In this document: positions 1 through 8,765 of the stretch, in pieces
Numbering within the stretch: position 1 is the stretch's first letter
Layout: the number at the start of each line of letters is the position of its first letter
Translations under genes and position numbers: made by a program
NCBI GenBank assembly: GCA_035294465.1
Contig: DATGKW010000208.1
Location: forward strand, 1 to 46,198
From: Paraktedonobacter sp035294465
Lineage (GTDB): Bacteria > Chloroflexota > Ktedonobacteria > Ktedonobacterales > Ktedonobacteraceae
Length of the DNA: 46,198 bases
Direction of reading: 5' to 3'
The notes under the pieces: generated by a model
The model's input: the letters and a program-made list of their open reading frames with translations, nothing else
Databases searched by the model: none
Told to the model about the DNA's origin: nothing

Positions 1-1617
1 AACATACGGCGTTGATTCGATGGGCACGCGATAACCGCGCACCTGGTTGCTTGTCGGATTAGTGGGAGGCGCGGACTGCACGGGCGTCATGAGGTCTGCT
101 GTGATAGACCTCACCAGGCGCTCAATGCGATCCCAGCGAGCCGGAAAGCGCTCGGCATAGAATTTTTCTTTGCCCTCAACATCGTAGATGTAGAACGTGT
201 AATCCTGATTATTATAGCGGTAATCCACGCGAGTATAGGGAATGCGTGTCAATTCCAGAACCTGCAAGCTCGGACGGGATTCGCTTCTCACACTTCTGGA
301 TGGACGACTGATCTCCTCGTTTCTGCTGGCCTGCTCCACCGCCTGGACGGCGGCTCGCCAGACATCGATTGGCACAGCCTCTGGTGGTGCTTCTGGGTAA
401 AGCATCTCAGTCACCTCGGTACTGTAAACGAGGTCGCCGGAGGCATGCTTCAGACGCTCATCGGGAATAGATCCGTTGCCGATAATTTGTTCATGGAAGC
501 TCAACTCAAAATGGCGCACCAGGTCACGATGGCGAACAATTTTGCCAGTGCCACCGCAATTTGCGCATAGCTCGGTTTTCGAGCCCTGACAGGCAGAACA
601 GACACGTTTGCCCGTGCCGCAAGTACACTCGATCTCGCCATTGACGCAATCGGGACAGGGAACGGTCCGCCCCTTGTTAGCCGGATCGGTATCAATCGGA
701 TTAGGCAGCGGCAGGCCCTGCTGGCGAATACCTTCAAACACTCCTGAGATTTTCTCGCTCACACTTCCAGCCAGACGTTCGGTGCTGCGCTGGAAGAATG
801 GCTTTTTCTTCTGATCGGCCCAGTCGGCAACATAGCCGCGTCCACGACAGGTTTCGCAGCGCATCTTCGTGCGCCCCTTGCAGTCGGGGCAAACTACCCA
901 GCCACGACCAGAACAGGTGGCACAGAGCAAATGGCCGGTGCTGTTACAGGCAGAGCAGGCAAGAATCTCGTCGTTGCCCTCAAGGCGCACGCGCGTATCG
1001 GGCGCCTTCAAGCCTGTGACCGGCGGGAGTTCGTAATCCCAGATGGGCAGCAGAGGCCGCGCCTGGCCAGATGGGCGACCTGTATACGCCTCCGCGACCA
1101 TCTCCAGGCTGCGCGTTTCCCAGCGCGTCTGCAAGCTGATCTCCCAGGCATCATCCTCCTGCCAGGAAACAATATCCATGTAGTTGCCCAGCTCGCGCGC
1201 GATTTGCCAGTTGCCGGAACTCCACATATTAGCCAGTTGGCGAATGCGCTCCTCTTCCATCGTGGAGGAACGACGCGGCTGAGGAACGGCATTGGCCTGT
1301 TGCCAGTACTCGTTAGCCCGTTCAGCGACTCGACTGAATCGCCGCGTTGCCTCGCTCGCGCCCTGAATCACCAGGCGTTTAATATCTTCAATGCGTTTAT
1401 CTAAATTCTCCTGACCAAACGGCTGCGAACTCGGCGTCCACTGAGATCCATTTGATCCCGCTGTTTCTGGCGCCTCTTGAGGATTCGCAGGCTCCTGCTT
1501 ATCCTGGAGAATCTCAAGATCCACAGGTTCCTGCTCATCCGGCGGAAGGTTCGCTCCCGGATTGTTCGGTGGATTCTGCGGACCGTAGCCGGGACTCTTC
1601 TGCCATTCATCACCCAT
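1..1617 (-). CDS. DnaJ-type zinc-finger (CxxCxGxG) repeat protein, 3' end outside window
   Basis: 539 codons are present and the frame is open at the left edge, so the C-terminus is missing. The ATG at 1617 has a strong AGGAGG six bases upstream. Residues 1-70 are Pro/Gln/Asn-rich and probably disordered. Residues about 221-358 carry eight CxxC or CxC knuckles in two clusters, for example CSAC at 221-224, CATC, CPDC, CETCRGRGY, then CPDC, CTCGTG, CSAC and CANCGGTG at 351-358. The spacing is that of the DnaJ cysteine-rich zinc domain, but no J domain (HPD) is visible. The parts on either side of the zinc region are not recognised. Many uncharacterised bacterial proteins carry such knuckles, and a role in binding protein or nucleic acid through zinc is inference. 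No membrane segment or signal peptide is seen. Confidence 0.85.
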   Translation of the reverse strand, partial: MGDEWQKSPGYGPQNPPNNPGANLPPDEQEPVDLEILQDKQEPANPQEAPETAGSNGSQWTPSSQPFGQENLDKRIEDIKRLVIQGASEATRRFSRVAERANEYWQQANAVPQPRRSSTMEEERIRQLANMWSSGNWQIARELGNYMDIVSWQEDDAWEISLQTRWETRSLEMVAEAYTGRPSGQARPLLPIWDYELPPVTGLKAPDTRVRLEGNDEILACSACNSTGHLLCATCSGRGWVVCPDCKGRTKMRCETCRGRGYVADWADQKKKPFFQRSTERLAGSVSEKISGVFEGIRQQGLPLPNPIDTDPANKGRTVPCPDCVNGEIECTCGTGKRVCSACQGSKTELCANCGGTGKIVRHRDLVRHFELSFHEQIIGNGSIPDERLKHASGDLVYSTEVTEMLYPEAPPEAVPIDVWRAAVQAVEQASRNEEISRPSRSVRSESRPSLQVLELTRIPYTRVDYRYNNQDYTFYIYDVEGKEKFYAERFPARWDRIERLVRSITADLMTPVQSAPPTNPTSNQVRGYRVPIESTPYV

Positions 1618-1743
1618 AATGTGCCTCCTGGTCGGGCGCGGTCAGCACTCATCTTGCGCCCCTCTGGAATACTGCTTTCTTTACAGATATATACGCCCAA
1701 TGTATAGGAGAGTTGTAGGTTGATATGCCTGCTTCGGGCGAAG

Positions 1744-2925
1744 TTAGAGCAATGGTGTGATTTCCATCTGCGCAGGTACCCCGGTCACCTCTACCTCGCG
1801 CTCATGTAGCAGGAGGTTGATCTCGCTGCGTATTCCAAATTCCGGCAGGTAGATGCCAGGCTCAACGGAACAGCAGGTAGAGGCGAGTAGCTGGCGCTCA
1901 TCCTGAGTCTCGAAGTTATCCAGATTTGCTCCGTTTCCGTGATCAGAGGTCCCAATATTATGTCCGGTGCGATGCACAAAGAACCGCCCATAGCCGGCAT
2001 CACTGATTACTTTGCGCACAACATCGTCAGCTTCGCGCCCCTGCACTGGCTCGCCAGCCTCATGGCGCTGGCGTATAAAAGCAATGCCAGCATCGCGCGC
2101 CTGGCGCACCAGCTCAAATATCTCGCGCTGGCGTGCGGGAATTTCCGCGCGCGTTCCGGCGAAGCCCATCCAGGTATAATCAGCGAAAACGGCATCGGGT
2201 TCCGGCAGATGCGCCCAGAAATCGAAAAGTACCAGGTCGCCGCGCCGAATGGGGCTGTTGGTCTGCACGCCCGGCGCATAATGTGGATTGCTGGCATTGC
2301 CGTTAGCGGCCACCAGTGGGGCGTCCGCAAGCACCAGGCCCTGCTGCTGAATAAGCACACTGAAACGCTGCTGCACTCCATACTCATCAAGAAGCTTGCC
2401 TTGGCGCAGATCCTCGCCAAGCTGCGCGAAGAGCAGATCCTTTGCGGCGATCAGTCTGCGCCCGGCCTCGCGGTGCCCATCCATCTGCGCCTCACTCAAC
2501 TGCGCAATAAAATGCTGAGAAATATTTGCCGAACTAACAACCTCGACGCCATAGGAGCGCACCAGCTCCACCGTGCCCGCGTCTACCCGCGCAATATAAG
2601 GGATAGCGTTCATCGGCGAGTACTCCATAGCCACGCGCATCCCTCCCATGAGCAGTGAGGCCAGGTGTTCGCGCATCTCTTGCCAGGTGCTGAAAACCAG
2701 GCGCCGGCCCGGCAGTTCTGCCAGCACATGCGCCTCCACCGCGCTCACCAGCACCGTTGGCTCGCCCTGAGCCGGCACAAAATAGAACCAGCGTCGCGAA
2801 TAGAACGCTTCGTGCGGCAGGCCCAGGATTTGGTAAGCAAGCGGATTCGATTTGCGAAAATCATAAAAGAGCCACCCATCCAGCCTTTCTTGCCTCAGAG
2901 CAGCTTGAATATCTGCGAGATTCAT
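1744..2925 (-). CDS. M24 family metallopeptidase (Xaa-Pro aminopeptidase/dipeptidase-like)
   Basis: 393 residues, cytoplasmic. M24 enzymes remove N-terminal residues next to proline, using two metal ions in a pita-bread fold. The N-terminal half (about 1-160) is the creatinase-like domain. The C-terminal half has the expected ligands: Asp in LFDFWAHL, Asp in ADYTW, His in HRTGHNIG, Glu in SVEPGIY and Glu in RSEINLLL. The longest frame extends to 3171, but that would overlap the start of the divergent LCP gene. ATG at 2925 has GGGAGG 11 bases upstream and gives a normal family length. It is transcribed away from the LCP gene. Substrate preference (aminopeptidase P or prolidase) cannot be settled from sequence. 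Confidence 0.9.
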   Translation of the reverse strand: MNLADIQAALRQERLDGWLFYDFRKSNPLAYQILGLPHEAFYSRRWFYFVPAQGEPTVLVSAVEAHVLAELPGRRLVFSTWQEMREHLASLLMGGMRVAMEYSPMNAIPYIARVDAGTVELVRSYGVEVVSSANISQHFIAQLSEAQMDGHREAGRRLIAAKDLLFAQLGEDLRQGKLLDEYGVQQRFSVLIQQQGLVLADAPLVAANGNASNPHYAPGVQTNSPIRRGDLVLFDFWAHLPEPDAVFADYTWMGFAGTRAEIPARQREIFELVRQARDAGIAFIRQRHEAGEPVQGREADDVVRKVISDAGYGRFFVHRTGHNIGTSDHGNGANLDNFETQDERQLLASTCCSVEPGIYLPEFGIRSEINLLLHEREVEVTGVPAQMEITPLL

Positions 2926-3012
2926 TAGTTCTGCACCCTCCCAGAAAAAGACGATTATTGGATATCGTACCACAAACGGCGCTATCGGGATCTGTTCAAC
3001 CAGCCTGGAGTA

Positions 3013-3021
3013 TGCTATGCT
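3013..3021 (+). promoter_or_regulatory. Candidate extended -10 promoter for the LCP gene
   Basis: TGC followed by TATGCT, with a TTCAAC 15 bases upstream that is too close to be a good -35. It lies about 90 bases before the LCP start in the divergent gap between the peptidase and LCP genes. Confidence 0.4.
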
Positions 3022-3113
3022 TAGAGGGTGCTGGTATGCCTCTCCGAAAAGCGGTATGAGAATATGAGGGAGTTTTTGCGGTAGAGAACGGACGGAAGTG
3101 AGGAAATAATTGG

Positions 3114-4457
3114 GTGGCAGAACATGATCCTCTACAGAGACCCTATCCCAAACGCCGGAAAGTTGTCCCACGATACAAACCTCCCACGTATTTTGAGCTT
3201 CCCCCTATGCCCGCGCTGGAAGAGCTGGTTCCACCACCAGTCAGAGATGGAAACACCCGGCAACCAACGGCCCCGCCTTCACAGGCAGAGACGCGGGCAA
3301 ACGAATTAAGCACACCGGAACACCATGCTTCTCATAGCATGGAAGACCGCAGCCCGAACCTTGCTTCATCTCGCTTGCAGCCTCTCAAGAAGCGGCAGAG
3401 ATCCAGGCGATGGTTTCTTACGCTGGCAACATTGCTCTTAGCTCTGACTGTGCTCGGCGGGACAGTAGCAGCTGGTTTGTATGTCATCCAGACCGACATT
3501 CTCGCGCCGCTGAGCCAGTTTTTTCACCCGCTCAGCGGCGATGAGAATGGCTCGATCAATGGCCGCGCCTGGAATCTTCTGCTACTGGGCAGCGATGATG
3601 ATGGGAAATTCACCTTTCCTGATCTGCTCACCCAGGTTATGATGGTTGTGCATGTAGATCCGCTCAATAATAGCGTCTATATGGTTTCTATTCCTCGCGA
3701 TTCCTGGGTTCCCGTGCCAGGACAGGTAGGCATGTACAAAATCGACCAGGCATTTGACCTGGGCGCGGCAGCTCATCGCAGCTTCGATGATGGCGTGCGC
3801 CTGGCGCAAGCAACCATCGAGCAGGATTACGGCGTCTCCATTGACCGCTATGCCTGGGTCGGCCTGGAGGGGTTTGCCAGCGTTATCAATACGCTGGGAG
3901 GCATCGATATCGATGTAACGCATCCGATCCTGGACGATAACTACCCCGACGATACCGGCCAGGGGTCTCAGCCAACTGATCCCTATGCGATTCAACGGCT
4001 GTATCTGCCGCCGGGACCGCAGCACCTGGATGGTGAGCAGGCTCTGGAATATGTGCGCTCGCGCCACGCTGACCTGATCGGTGATATCGGGCGCACTCAG
4101 CGCCAGCAGGAAGTGCTGGCCGCGTTGAAGAAGAAGCTCAATGCCTCCAGCATCTTCAATCATCTGCCAGAACTTTTCCACGACCTGGCAGGCAAAATCT
4201 ATACCGATCTGAACGAAAACGAATTGCTTTCCCTGGCCAACTTTGCGCGCAGCCTGCCCTCCGGCTCCATTAAGCAGCTTACCCTGGGCCCCGGCCAGGG
4301 CAATCAGAACTATGGCAGCATCGGCCAGACTAATGTTCCTGGCCCGGATGGGAGTCAGGATATCATTGTGCCCAACTGCTCGAACATCCAGCCGGTAATC
4401 AATCAGATCTTTAATCTGGGAGACACGCAGAGCTGCCAGATAAATGGATCAGGGTAG
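3114..4457 (+). CDS. LytR-CpsA-Psr (LCP) family cell-wall glycopolymer transferase
   Basis: 447 residues from a GTG start with GTGAGG ten bases upstream. LCP proteins transfer lipid-linked glycopolymers to peptidoglycan on the outer face of the membrane. About 100 charged, Pro-rich cytoplasmic residues come first, then one membrane segment (about 104-127, FLTLATLLLALTVLGG), then an outside LCP domain (about 150-350). The typical signatures are present: LLLLGSD, MVSIPRDSWV with the conserved Arg-Asp, and EYVRSRHADLIGDIGRTQRQ with the conserved arginines. The C-terminal 60 residues are Gly/Asn/Gln-rich with two cysteines that may form a disulfide. It heads the pgeF-yggS-yggT-yggU group, and the neighbours point to envelope work. 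Which polymer it attaches is unknown. Confidence 0.93.
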   Translation: MAEHDPLQRPYPKRRKVVPRYKPPTYFELPPMPALEELVPPPVRDGNTRQPTAPPSQAETRANELSTPEHHASHSMEDRSPNLASSRLQPLKKRQRSRRWFLTLATLLLALTVLGGTVAAGLYVIQTDILAPLSQFFHPLSGDENGSINGRAWNLLLLGSDDDGKFTFPDLLTQVMMVVHVDPLNNSVYMVSIPRDSWVPVPGQVGMYKIDQAFDLGAAAHRSFDDGVRLAQATIEQDYGVSIDRYAWVGLEGFASVINTLGGIDIDVTHPILDDNYPDDTGQGSQPTDPYAIQRLYLPPGPQHLDGEQALEYVRSRHADLIGDIGRTQRQQEVLAALKKKLNASSIFNHLPELFHDLAGKIYTDLNENELLSLANFARSLPSGSIKQLTLGPGQGNQNYGSIGQTNVPGPDGSQDIIVPNCSNIQPVINQIFNLGDTQSCQINGSG

Positions 4458-4472
4458 CGGCGTTTTTGCCTG

Positions 4473-4481
4473 TGCTACAAT
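4473..4481 (+). promoter_or_regulatory. Candidate extended -10 promoter for pgeF
   Basis: TGC followed by TACAAT, 15 bases after the LCP stop and 41 bases before the pgeF start. No convincing -35 is present. Confidence 0.5.
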
Positions 4482-4522
4482 GGTAGAGGAAACATATTGT
4501 CCTACAGGGAGGATAGGAGCAC

Positions 4523-5452
4523 TTGATCGAAAGACAGCATGGCAATGTGTGTTACATGCAGTTTGACCAGTATCAGCAATTTCCTGAACTGGTACATGGC
4601 ATCTTCACCCGCCAGGGAGGCTATAGCCAGCCTCCTTATCATAGCCTGAACGTCTCGCTCAGCTCTGGCAATGAGCGCTACGAGGACGCTGTGCGCAATC
4701 GCTTCCTCACCTTGCAAAGCCTGGATATTGCCGACTATCCCTGCGCCACCATGTGGATGATCCACAGCGCCCACGTTATCACCCTGGACGGACAGATCTG
4801 GCCGGACTGGAGCGAGGATTGGCCGCATCACGTCTATGCGCTGGACGAACTGGGCTATCCCCAGGGCACGCGCCTGCAATGGACCTTTAAGCCACGCACC
4901 AGAGCCGACGCGCTTATCACGCGTAAGCGCGGCGTGGCCCTGACCATGTCCACCGCCGATTGTGTGCCGTTGCTCTTTTATGATCCGGTCACAGAGGCGA
5001 TAGGCGTGGCTCACGCGGGCTGGCGCGGCACAGCTCGTGGAATTGCCGCTGCTACCATCACTGCTATGTGCGAACAATTCGGCGCCCGACCCGCCGATAT
5101 CCACGTCGGAATCGGTCCCTCGATTGGCCCCTGTTGCTACGAAGTCTCAGAAGAGGTAAGGCAGATCTTTCTGGGCCAGCAGAACTTTGAGGAAATGCCG
5201 ACAGAAGCGCGCCTTCGCGAACTGGTCGCAACATCTGCGTCCTTTGAAGTGATCCACCTGCCGGGCAAGGCTAGCCTGCGCCTGGATCTGTGGGAGACCA
5301 ACCGCAAACAATTACTGCTGGCCGGGGTAGCGCCTGAACATATCGAGTTGCCAGATATCTGCACTGGCTGCGCCACAGAGCGTTTTTTCTCTCACCGAGC
5401 TGAGCATGGCCGTACAGGGCGCTTCCCAGCCATTCTGGCATTACGCGCCTGA
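4523..5452 (+). CDS. pgeF: Laccase-domain peptidoglycan editing factor / purine nucleoside phosphorylase (PgeF, YlmD)
   Basis: 309 residues from a TTG start. A dense purine run (AGGGAGGATAGGAG) ends four bases before it, and an in-frame ATG at 4556 is the alternative. Members of this family (DUF152, Cu-oxidase_4) bind zinc through two His and one Cys. They act on purine nucleosides and, in E. coli, prevent mis-loading of L-Ser in muropeptides. Family motifs are clear: STADCVPLLFYD, GVAHAGWRGTARGI, GIGPSIGPCCYEV and DICTGC followed by FFSHRAEHGRTGR. It is followed by yggS, as in ylmD-ylmE of Gram-positive bacteria. The insertion at about residues 75-125 is longer than in the shortest homologues but contains no other domain I recognise. 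Confidence 0.92.
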   Translation: MIERQHGNVCYMQFDQYQQFPELVHGIFTRQGGYSQPPYHSLNVSLSSGNERYEDAVRNRFLTLQSLDIADYPCATMWMIHSAHVITLDGQIWPDWSEDWPHHVYALDELGYPQGTRLQWTFKPRTRADALITRKRGVALTMSTADCVPLLFYDPVTEAIGVAHAGWRGTARGIAAATITAMCEQFGARPADIHVGIGPSIGPCCYEVSEEVRQIFLGQQNFEEMPTEARLRELVATSASFEVIHLPGKASLRLDLWETNRKQLLLAGVAPEHIELPDICTGCATERFFSHRAEHGRTGRFPAILALRA

Positions 5453-5473
5453 GCCTGCCTGCTATGGATCGCG

Positions 5474-5503
5474 TTGGTAGAGAACAGCAGTCTGTGCTAT
5501 CCT
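5474..5503 (+). promoter_or_regulatory. Candidate promoter for the yggS-yggT-yggU group
   Basis: TTGGTA at 5474-5479, an 18-base spacer and TATCCT at 5498-5503 preceded by TGC (extended -10). It lies in the 114-base gap after pgeF, so the downstream genes may have their own start of transcription. Confidence 0.45.
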
Positions 5504-5566
5504 TGTATATGTCACCGTTTTGAAAGATCCATCAAAGGGAAACTACCAGTTCGATAAACACATAGT

Positions 5567-6289
5567 ATGGATGAGATGATCAACTTGAGCGCGGAACAAC
5601 TCGCCGAAAATATCGCTGCCGTGCGTGCGCGTATCGCCGAAGCGGCACAGAAAGCGGGACGCGACCCGCAAGAGGTCACACTGGTTGCGGTCTCGAAGAC
5701 GAAACCGATAGAACTTGTCGAGGTAGCGTATAATTTGGGTGTTACCGATTTTGGCGAGAATCGCGTCCAGGAAGCGCTGCCGAAGATTGCGCACTTCCAC
5801 CCGCCTGCGCTGCGCTGGCATCTCATCGGGCACCTTCAGAGTAATAAAGCAGGGAAAGTCGTCGAGCCATTTGCTTTAGTCCATAGCGTAGACAGTTTGC
5901 ATTTAGCGCAGGTACTCAATCGCCACGCACAGGAAAAAGGCAAACGCCTCCCGATCCTGTTGCAAGTAAATGTAGCAGGCGAGGCCAGCAAAGAAGGGAT
6001 GGCTCCCAACGAAACGCCGGAACTGGCCAGGCAGATCGTTGCTCTGCCGGCTCTGCAAATTGAGGGGCTGATGACTATCGCCCCACTGGCCAGCGATCCA
6101 GAGGAGGTCCGGCCCATCTTTCGCGAGTTGCGCCATCTGCGGGATCGTTTACGAGCAGAGATACCCGCCAGCACCTGGGCGCATCTCTCGATGGGAATGA
6201 CCGATGACTATGGCGTGGCAATCGAGGAGGGGGCGACCATCGTGCGGGTTGGCCGGGCTATTTTTGGGGCTCGGCCCACACATCATTAG
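5567..6289 (+). CDS. yggS: YggS/YlmE family pyridoxal-phosphate homeostasis protein
   Basis: 240 residues, the usual length of this single-domain TIM-barrel family (PLPBP/PROSC). It binds PLP on a lysine and buffers the cofactor, with no known enzymatic reaction. Lys44 in LVAVSKTKP is the Schiff-base lysine. Other signatures are FGENRVQE, WHLIGHLQSNKAG, LQVNVAGEASKEG, GLMTIAP and LSMGMTDDY, followed by RVGRAIFG. The ribosome site is weak: the nearest AAAGGGA is 26 bases before ATG 5567, and a second ATG lies nine bases in. It is followed after 30 bases by the DUF6391-like gene and then yggT, so it is probably the first gene of a four-gene unit. Confidence 0.93.
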   Translation: MDEMINLSAEQLAENIAAVRARIAEAAQKAGRDPQEVTLVAVSKTKPIELVEVAYNLGVTDFGENRVQEALPKIAHFHPPALRWHLIGHLQSNKAGKVVEPFALVHSVDSLHLAQVLNRHAQEKGKRLPILLQVNVAGEASKEGMAPNETPELARQIVALPALQIEGLMTIAPLASDPEEVRPIFRELRHLRDRLRAEIPASTWAHLSMGMTDDYGVAIEEGATIVRVGRAIFGARPTHH

Positions 6290-6319
6290 TGGCCATTGGC
6301 CGGAGAACGGGAAGAAGAG

Positions 6320-6826
6320 ATGGATGCACAGGATATTCAAGAGATGCTGCCCGGCAGGCGCGTCCGGCAGAATCACGCCCTGGAACACGCCACTATCACT
6401 ATTTTGAGTCAGTACGTCCCGGATCTACGTATCAGCGCGCGCTCCAGCTCACGCGGCTTTACTATCTTCGGAGATGTTGACCTCGGCCAGCTACGCCGGG
6501 CGCTGAACGAAGCCCTGAGCAGGCTCCAGGCGGGCGAAGCCGAACTGGCTATTCATCCAAACTGCGGCACCAACCTGGTTGTCGGCGTATCATTCGTCAC
6601 CCTGGGTACGATTCTGGGCCTGACTTCCAGCCGCGCCCGCACTCGCGTAGCCTCGGCTGCGCTCTCCTCTTTCGCCGGTATAGCTGCGGCCCGGCCACTT
6701 GGCCAGCTCGTCCAGAAATATATCACCACACTGCCAGACCTGCGCGGCGTGCGCGTCACCGATATCTATCGCCACAAATTGCTTAACTTTACGCTGATTG
6801 AAGTACGTACAACACAGGAGTCATAA
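6320..6826 (+). CDS. DUF6391-like small membrane protein
   Basis: 168 residues from ATG 6320, with a GGAAGAAGAG run just before it. An upstream in-frame TTG at 6296 has no ribosome site. The N-terminus has the motif VRQNHALEHATITIL, which I associate with the DUF6391 family of cyanobacteria and Chloroflexota (recalled, not searched). A Gly-rich hydrophobic stretch at about 85-105 (LVVGVSFVTLGTILGL) and a second at about 112-130 (AALSSFAGIAAARPLG) suggest membrane insertion. Between them lies a basic turn (SSRARTRVAS). The function is unknown. It sits three bases before yggT and directly after yggS, the position held by sepF in the ylm cluster of Firmicutes and Actinobacteria, but it shows no likeness to SepF. 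Confidence 0.85.
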   Translation: MDAQDIQEMLPGRRVRQNHALEHATITILSQYVPDLRISARSSSRGFTIFGDVDLGQLRRALNEALSRLQAGEAELAIHPNCGTNLVVGVSFVTLGTILGLTSSRARTRVASAALSSFAGIAAARPLGQLVQKYITTLPDLRGVRVTDIYRHKLLNFTLIEVRTTQES

Positions 6827-6829
6827 TAC

Positions 6830-7123
6830 ATGCTTTCGCTGCTTGGCATCCCGCCCGACCACGGGATCATCTACGGACTCGTTATCTACGGGATCGGCGT
6901 GCTCTCGCTGGCGCTACTCATTCGAGCCATCGCCTCGTGGGTGCGCATCGATGAGCGATATGCGTTTATCCGTTTTCTGGCCAGGATTACCGATCCCTTT
7001 ATTCTGCCTTTCCGGCGCTTCGTCCCTCCAATAGGTATCCTCGATGTTTCCTGGATCATGGCCTTCTTTCTCCTGTTTATTCTCCAGATCCTGCTCGCGC
7101 AGTCGCTGCCTGTGGGTTGGTGA
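6830..7123 (+). CDS. yggT: YggT/YlmG family membrane protein
   Basis: 97 residues from ATG 6830 with CAGGAG nine bases upstream. YggT proteins have two membrane segments joined by a conserved amphipathic loop. Here they are residues about 12-33 and 70-90, with RIDERYAFIRFLARITDPF and LPFRRFVPPIG between them, which is the family hallmark. Roles proposed in other bacteria and in plastids concern envelope organisation and division. It is three bases after the DUF6391-like gene and nine bases before yggU, so the three are almost certainly co-transcribed. Confidence 0.93.
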   Translation: MLSLLGIPPDHGIIYGLVIYGIGVLSLALLIRAIASWVRIDERYAFIRFLARITDPFILPFRRFVPPIGILDVSWIMAFFLLFILQILLAQSLPVGW

Positions 7124-7132
7124 GCGCACAGT

Positions 7133-7390
7133 ATGCGTATCAGTGTGCGTGTAATCCCGCGCAGCAACAAAAACGAGATCATCCGGGAGGGAAACGCCTT
7201 GAAGGTGTACTTGACCGCGCCCCCGGTCAACGGAGCAGCAAACGAGGCTTTGCTCAAATTGCTGGCCGCGCGCCTGGATATCCCCAGGCGCGCGTTACAC
7301 CTTGTGCAAGGCGCGGCGGGCCGGCAGAAAATCGTCGAAATCGATGGTCTGACAGGCGAGGATATCGCCAGAAAACTTATGAGGCAATAA
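7133..7390 (+). CDS. yggU: YggU family (DUF167) protein
   Basis: 85 residues, a typical length. DUF167 signatures are visible: VRVIPRSNKNEI at the N-terminus, KVYLTAPPVNGAANEALLKL and a Gly-rich LVQGAAGRQKIVEI. The biochemical role of the family is not known, although yggS, yggT and yggU cluster in many genomes. Its stop overlaps the 3' end of the convergent membrane-protein gene by 14 bases. Confidence 0.92.
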   Translation: MRISVRVIPRSNKNEIIREGNALKVYLTAPPVNGAANEALLKLLAARLDIPRRALHLVQGAAGRQKIVEIDGLTGEDIARKLMRQ

Positions 7391-8588
7391 ACGACGGCCA
7401 GCCTAAAAGCGTTCCCACCACATAAACAAGGAACGTAAAGGTATAGAACTGCGCGCCCCACAACACCCACTTATTGCGCGTCCCGATACCGTAAAACAGG
7501 ACCGCCAGCACAAGACCGGTAGCGATGCGCCCGGACGAGATAAGCTCGTCATAAGATGAACGCGACATCAGCGTGATCATGAGAAGATTTGCCAGCAAAA
7601 TGAGGTACATCGGGCTGAAGCGCTGCAAAAACGGCCCCTGTCCGGCAATCACCTTGCGGAATAGATCCACTGCCGCCAGCACCCAACCGGCCAGGGTGGG
7701 CAGGAACATCAGCAGCAAGAGCAGATAAAATTTCTTGGGAGCGTCGGCGTGGGCGAAAATACCAGCGAAAGGAATATGCTCAAAGGGACGGGTAAACGTC
7801 ACGCCCGTTTGACCAAAAATCAGACGCAGAGCAATGAGCCAGATGATCAGCGGCGCAACCCCTAAAAGCACCATCTCGGCGAAGGCACGCCATTTTCTCT
7901 GCACAAAGAAGACGCACACATATCCCAGGGGAAACAGCACGGCAATTTCGCGCGCCAATGTAGCTAAACCCATCATGAGCGCAGCAAGCCCAACACGGTC
8001 TTTCTCCAGCAGAATCCACACGCCCAGGCAAACGAGGAAATAGGTAAATGGCTCGGCTGTATCAAAGAGTGTCGCAGCAGCCTGACCAAAGTAGAGACCA
8101 ATCGCCAGACTAAACCAGGGAGAGAATTCATATTTTACCAGCACACGTGAGAGCATTTCCACGCTCAACACAACCGAAAGCACATTGACTAGCAGAAGCA
8201 TGTAGGGAATCAGCGTAGTTTGCCCCAGGCTAAGCAGGCCCACCACCATTGGATAAAGAATATGTTGATAGCGAAACGGGGCATTGTCCATATAGTGATA
8301 AGCCTGGAGAGGGTTGCGAGCAAGCTGATAGTAGAATTGCCCATCATACCCCCAGGTTCCCGAAGGATCGTGAGCACCCCAAACCGTCCCCATATGAACG
8401 AAATCAAACGCGCTGTAATGTTTCGTGGCCGCCACCAGGCCAATTAACGCAATATAGAGCACACCCACGACCACCGATGGTCTAAACAGCCCACGAAGGC
8501 TCCTAGCAGAAAAAGCAGCCTTCGACTCAATTGTGGGAGCGGGGGGTGTCTTCTCCTCAGTAGGAGTAGATAGTGCCTTGTTCTTCAT
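7377..8588 (-). CDS. Polytopic membrane protein, possible GT-C-like glycosyltransferase
   Basis: 403 residues from ATG 8588, with GGAGG three bases upstream. A TTG at 8612 would add eight residues. A Pro/Thr-rich cytoplasmic tail (about 1-35) is followed by roughly nine to ten hydrophobic segments. A conserved-looking outside loop follows the first segment, with HDPSGTWGYDGQFYYQLARN. A YDGQFYY loop with acidic residues just after the first membrane helix is seen in several uncharacterised GT-C-like families that use polyprenyl-phosphate sugars, and that is the basis of the suggestion. No known catalytic pair is proven. It is convergent with yggU. Confidence 0.7.
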   Translation of the reverse strand: MKNKALSTPTEEKTPPAPTIESKAAFSARSLRGLFRPSVVVGVLYIALIGLVAATKHYSAFDFVHMGTVWGAHDPSGTWGYDGQFYYQLARNPLQAYHYMDNAPFRYQHILYPMVVGLLSLGQTTLIPYMLLLVNVLSVVLSVEMLSRVLVKYEFSPWFSLAIGLYFGQAAATLFDTAEPFTYFLVCLGVWILLEKDRVGLAALMMGLATLAREIAVLFPLGYVCVFFVQRKWRAFAEMVLLGVAPLIIWLIALRLIFGQTGVTFTRPFEHIPFAGIFAHADAPKKFYLLLLLMFLPTLAGWVLAAVDLFRKVIAGQGPFLQRFSPMYLILLANLLMITLMSRSSYDELISSGRIATGLVLAVLFYGIGTRNKWVLWGAQFYTFTFLVYVVGTLLGWPSFIAS

Positions 8589-8716
8589 GGTCCTCCGCGT
8601 ACACAGCCTCAAGAATGGATGAAAAAAAGCTGGTCAAAAGTTGAAACGACTGGTCATTTCCCAGGGTAACTCGCTATGAGAAAAGAGGAAAGCCCCCAAA
8701 GCAAGCGCCAGGACTC

Positions 8717-8746
8717 AAAAAACGGGGGATGGATCTCCATCCCCCG
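8717..8746 (-). terminator. Intrinsic terminator, minus strand
   Basis: An 11-base perfect inverted repeat (CGGGGGATGGA, TC loop, TCCATCCCCCG at 8723-8746) is followed on the minus strand by TTTTTT (8717-8722). It ends transcription of the two small genes 8766-9476 before the membrane-protein gene. Confidence 0.9.
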
Positions 8747-8765
8747 TCAGGTTCGCAAAGTGTCG

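Noticed and set aside
1939..2658. A 239-codon plus-strand frame opposite the M24 peptidase
   Set aside because: The peptidase metal ligands lie on the minus strand. The opposite frame has no family likeness or ribosome site.
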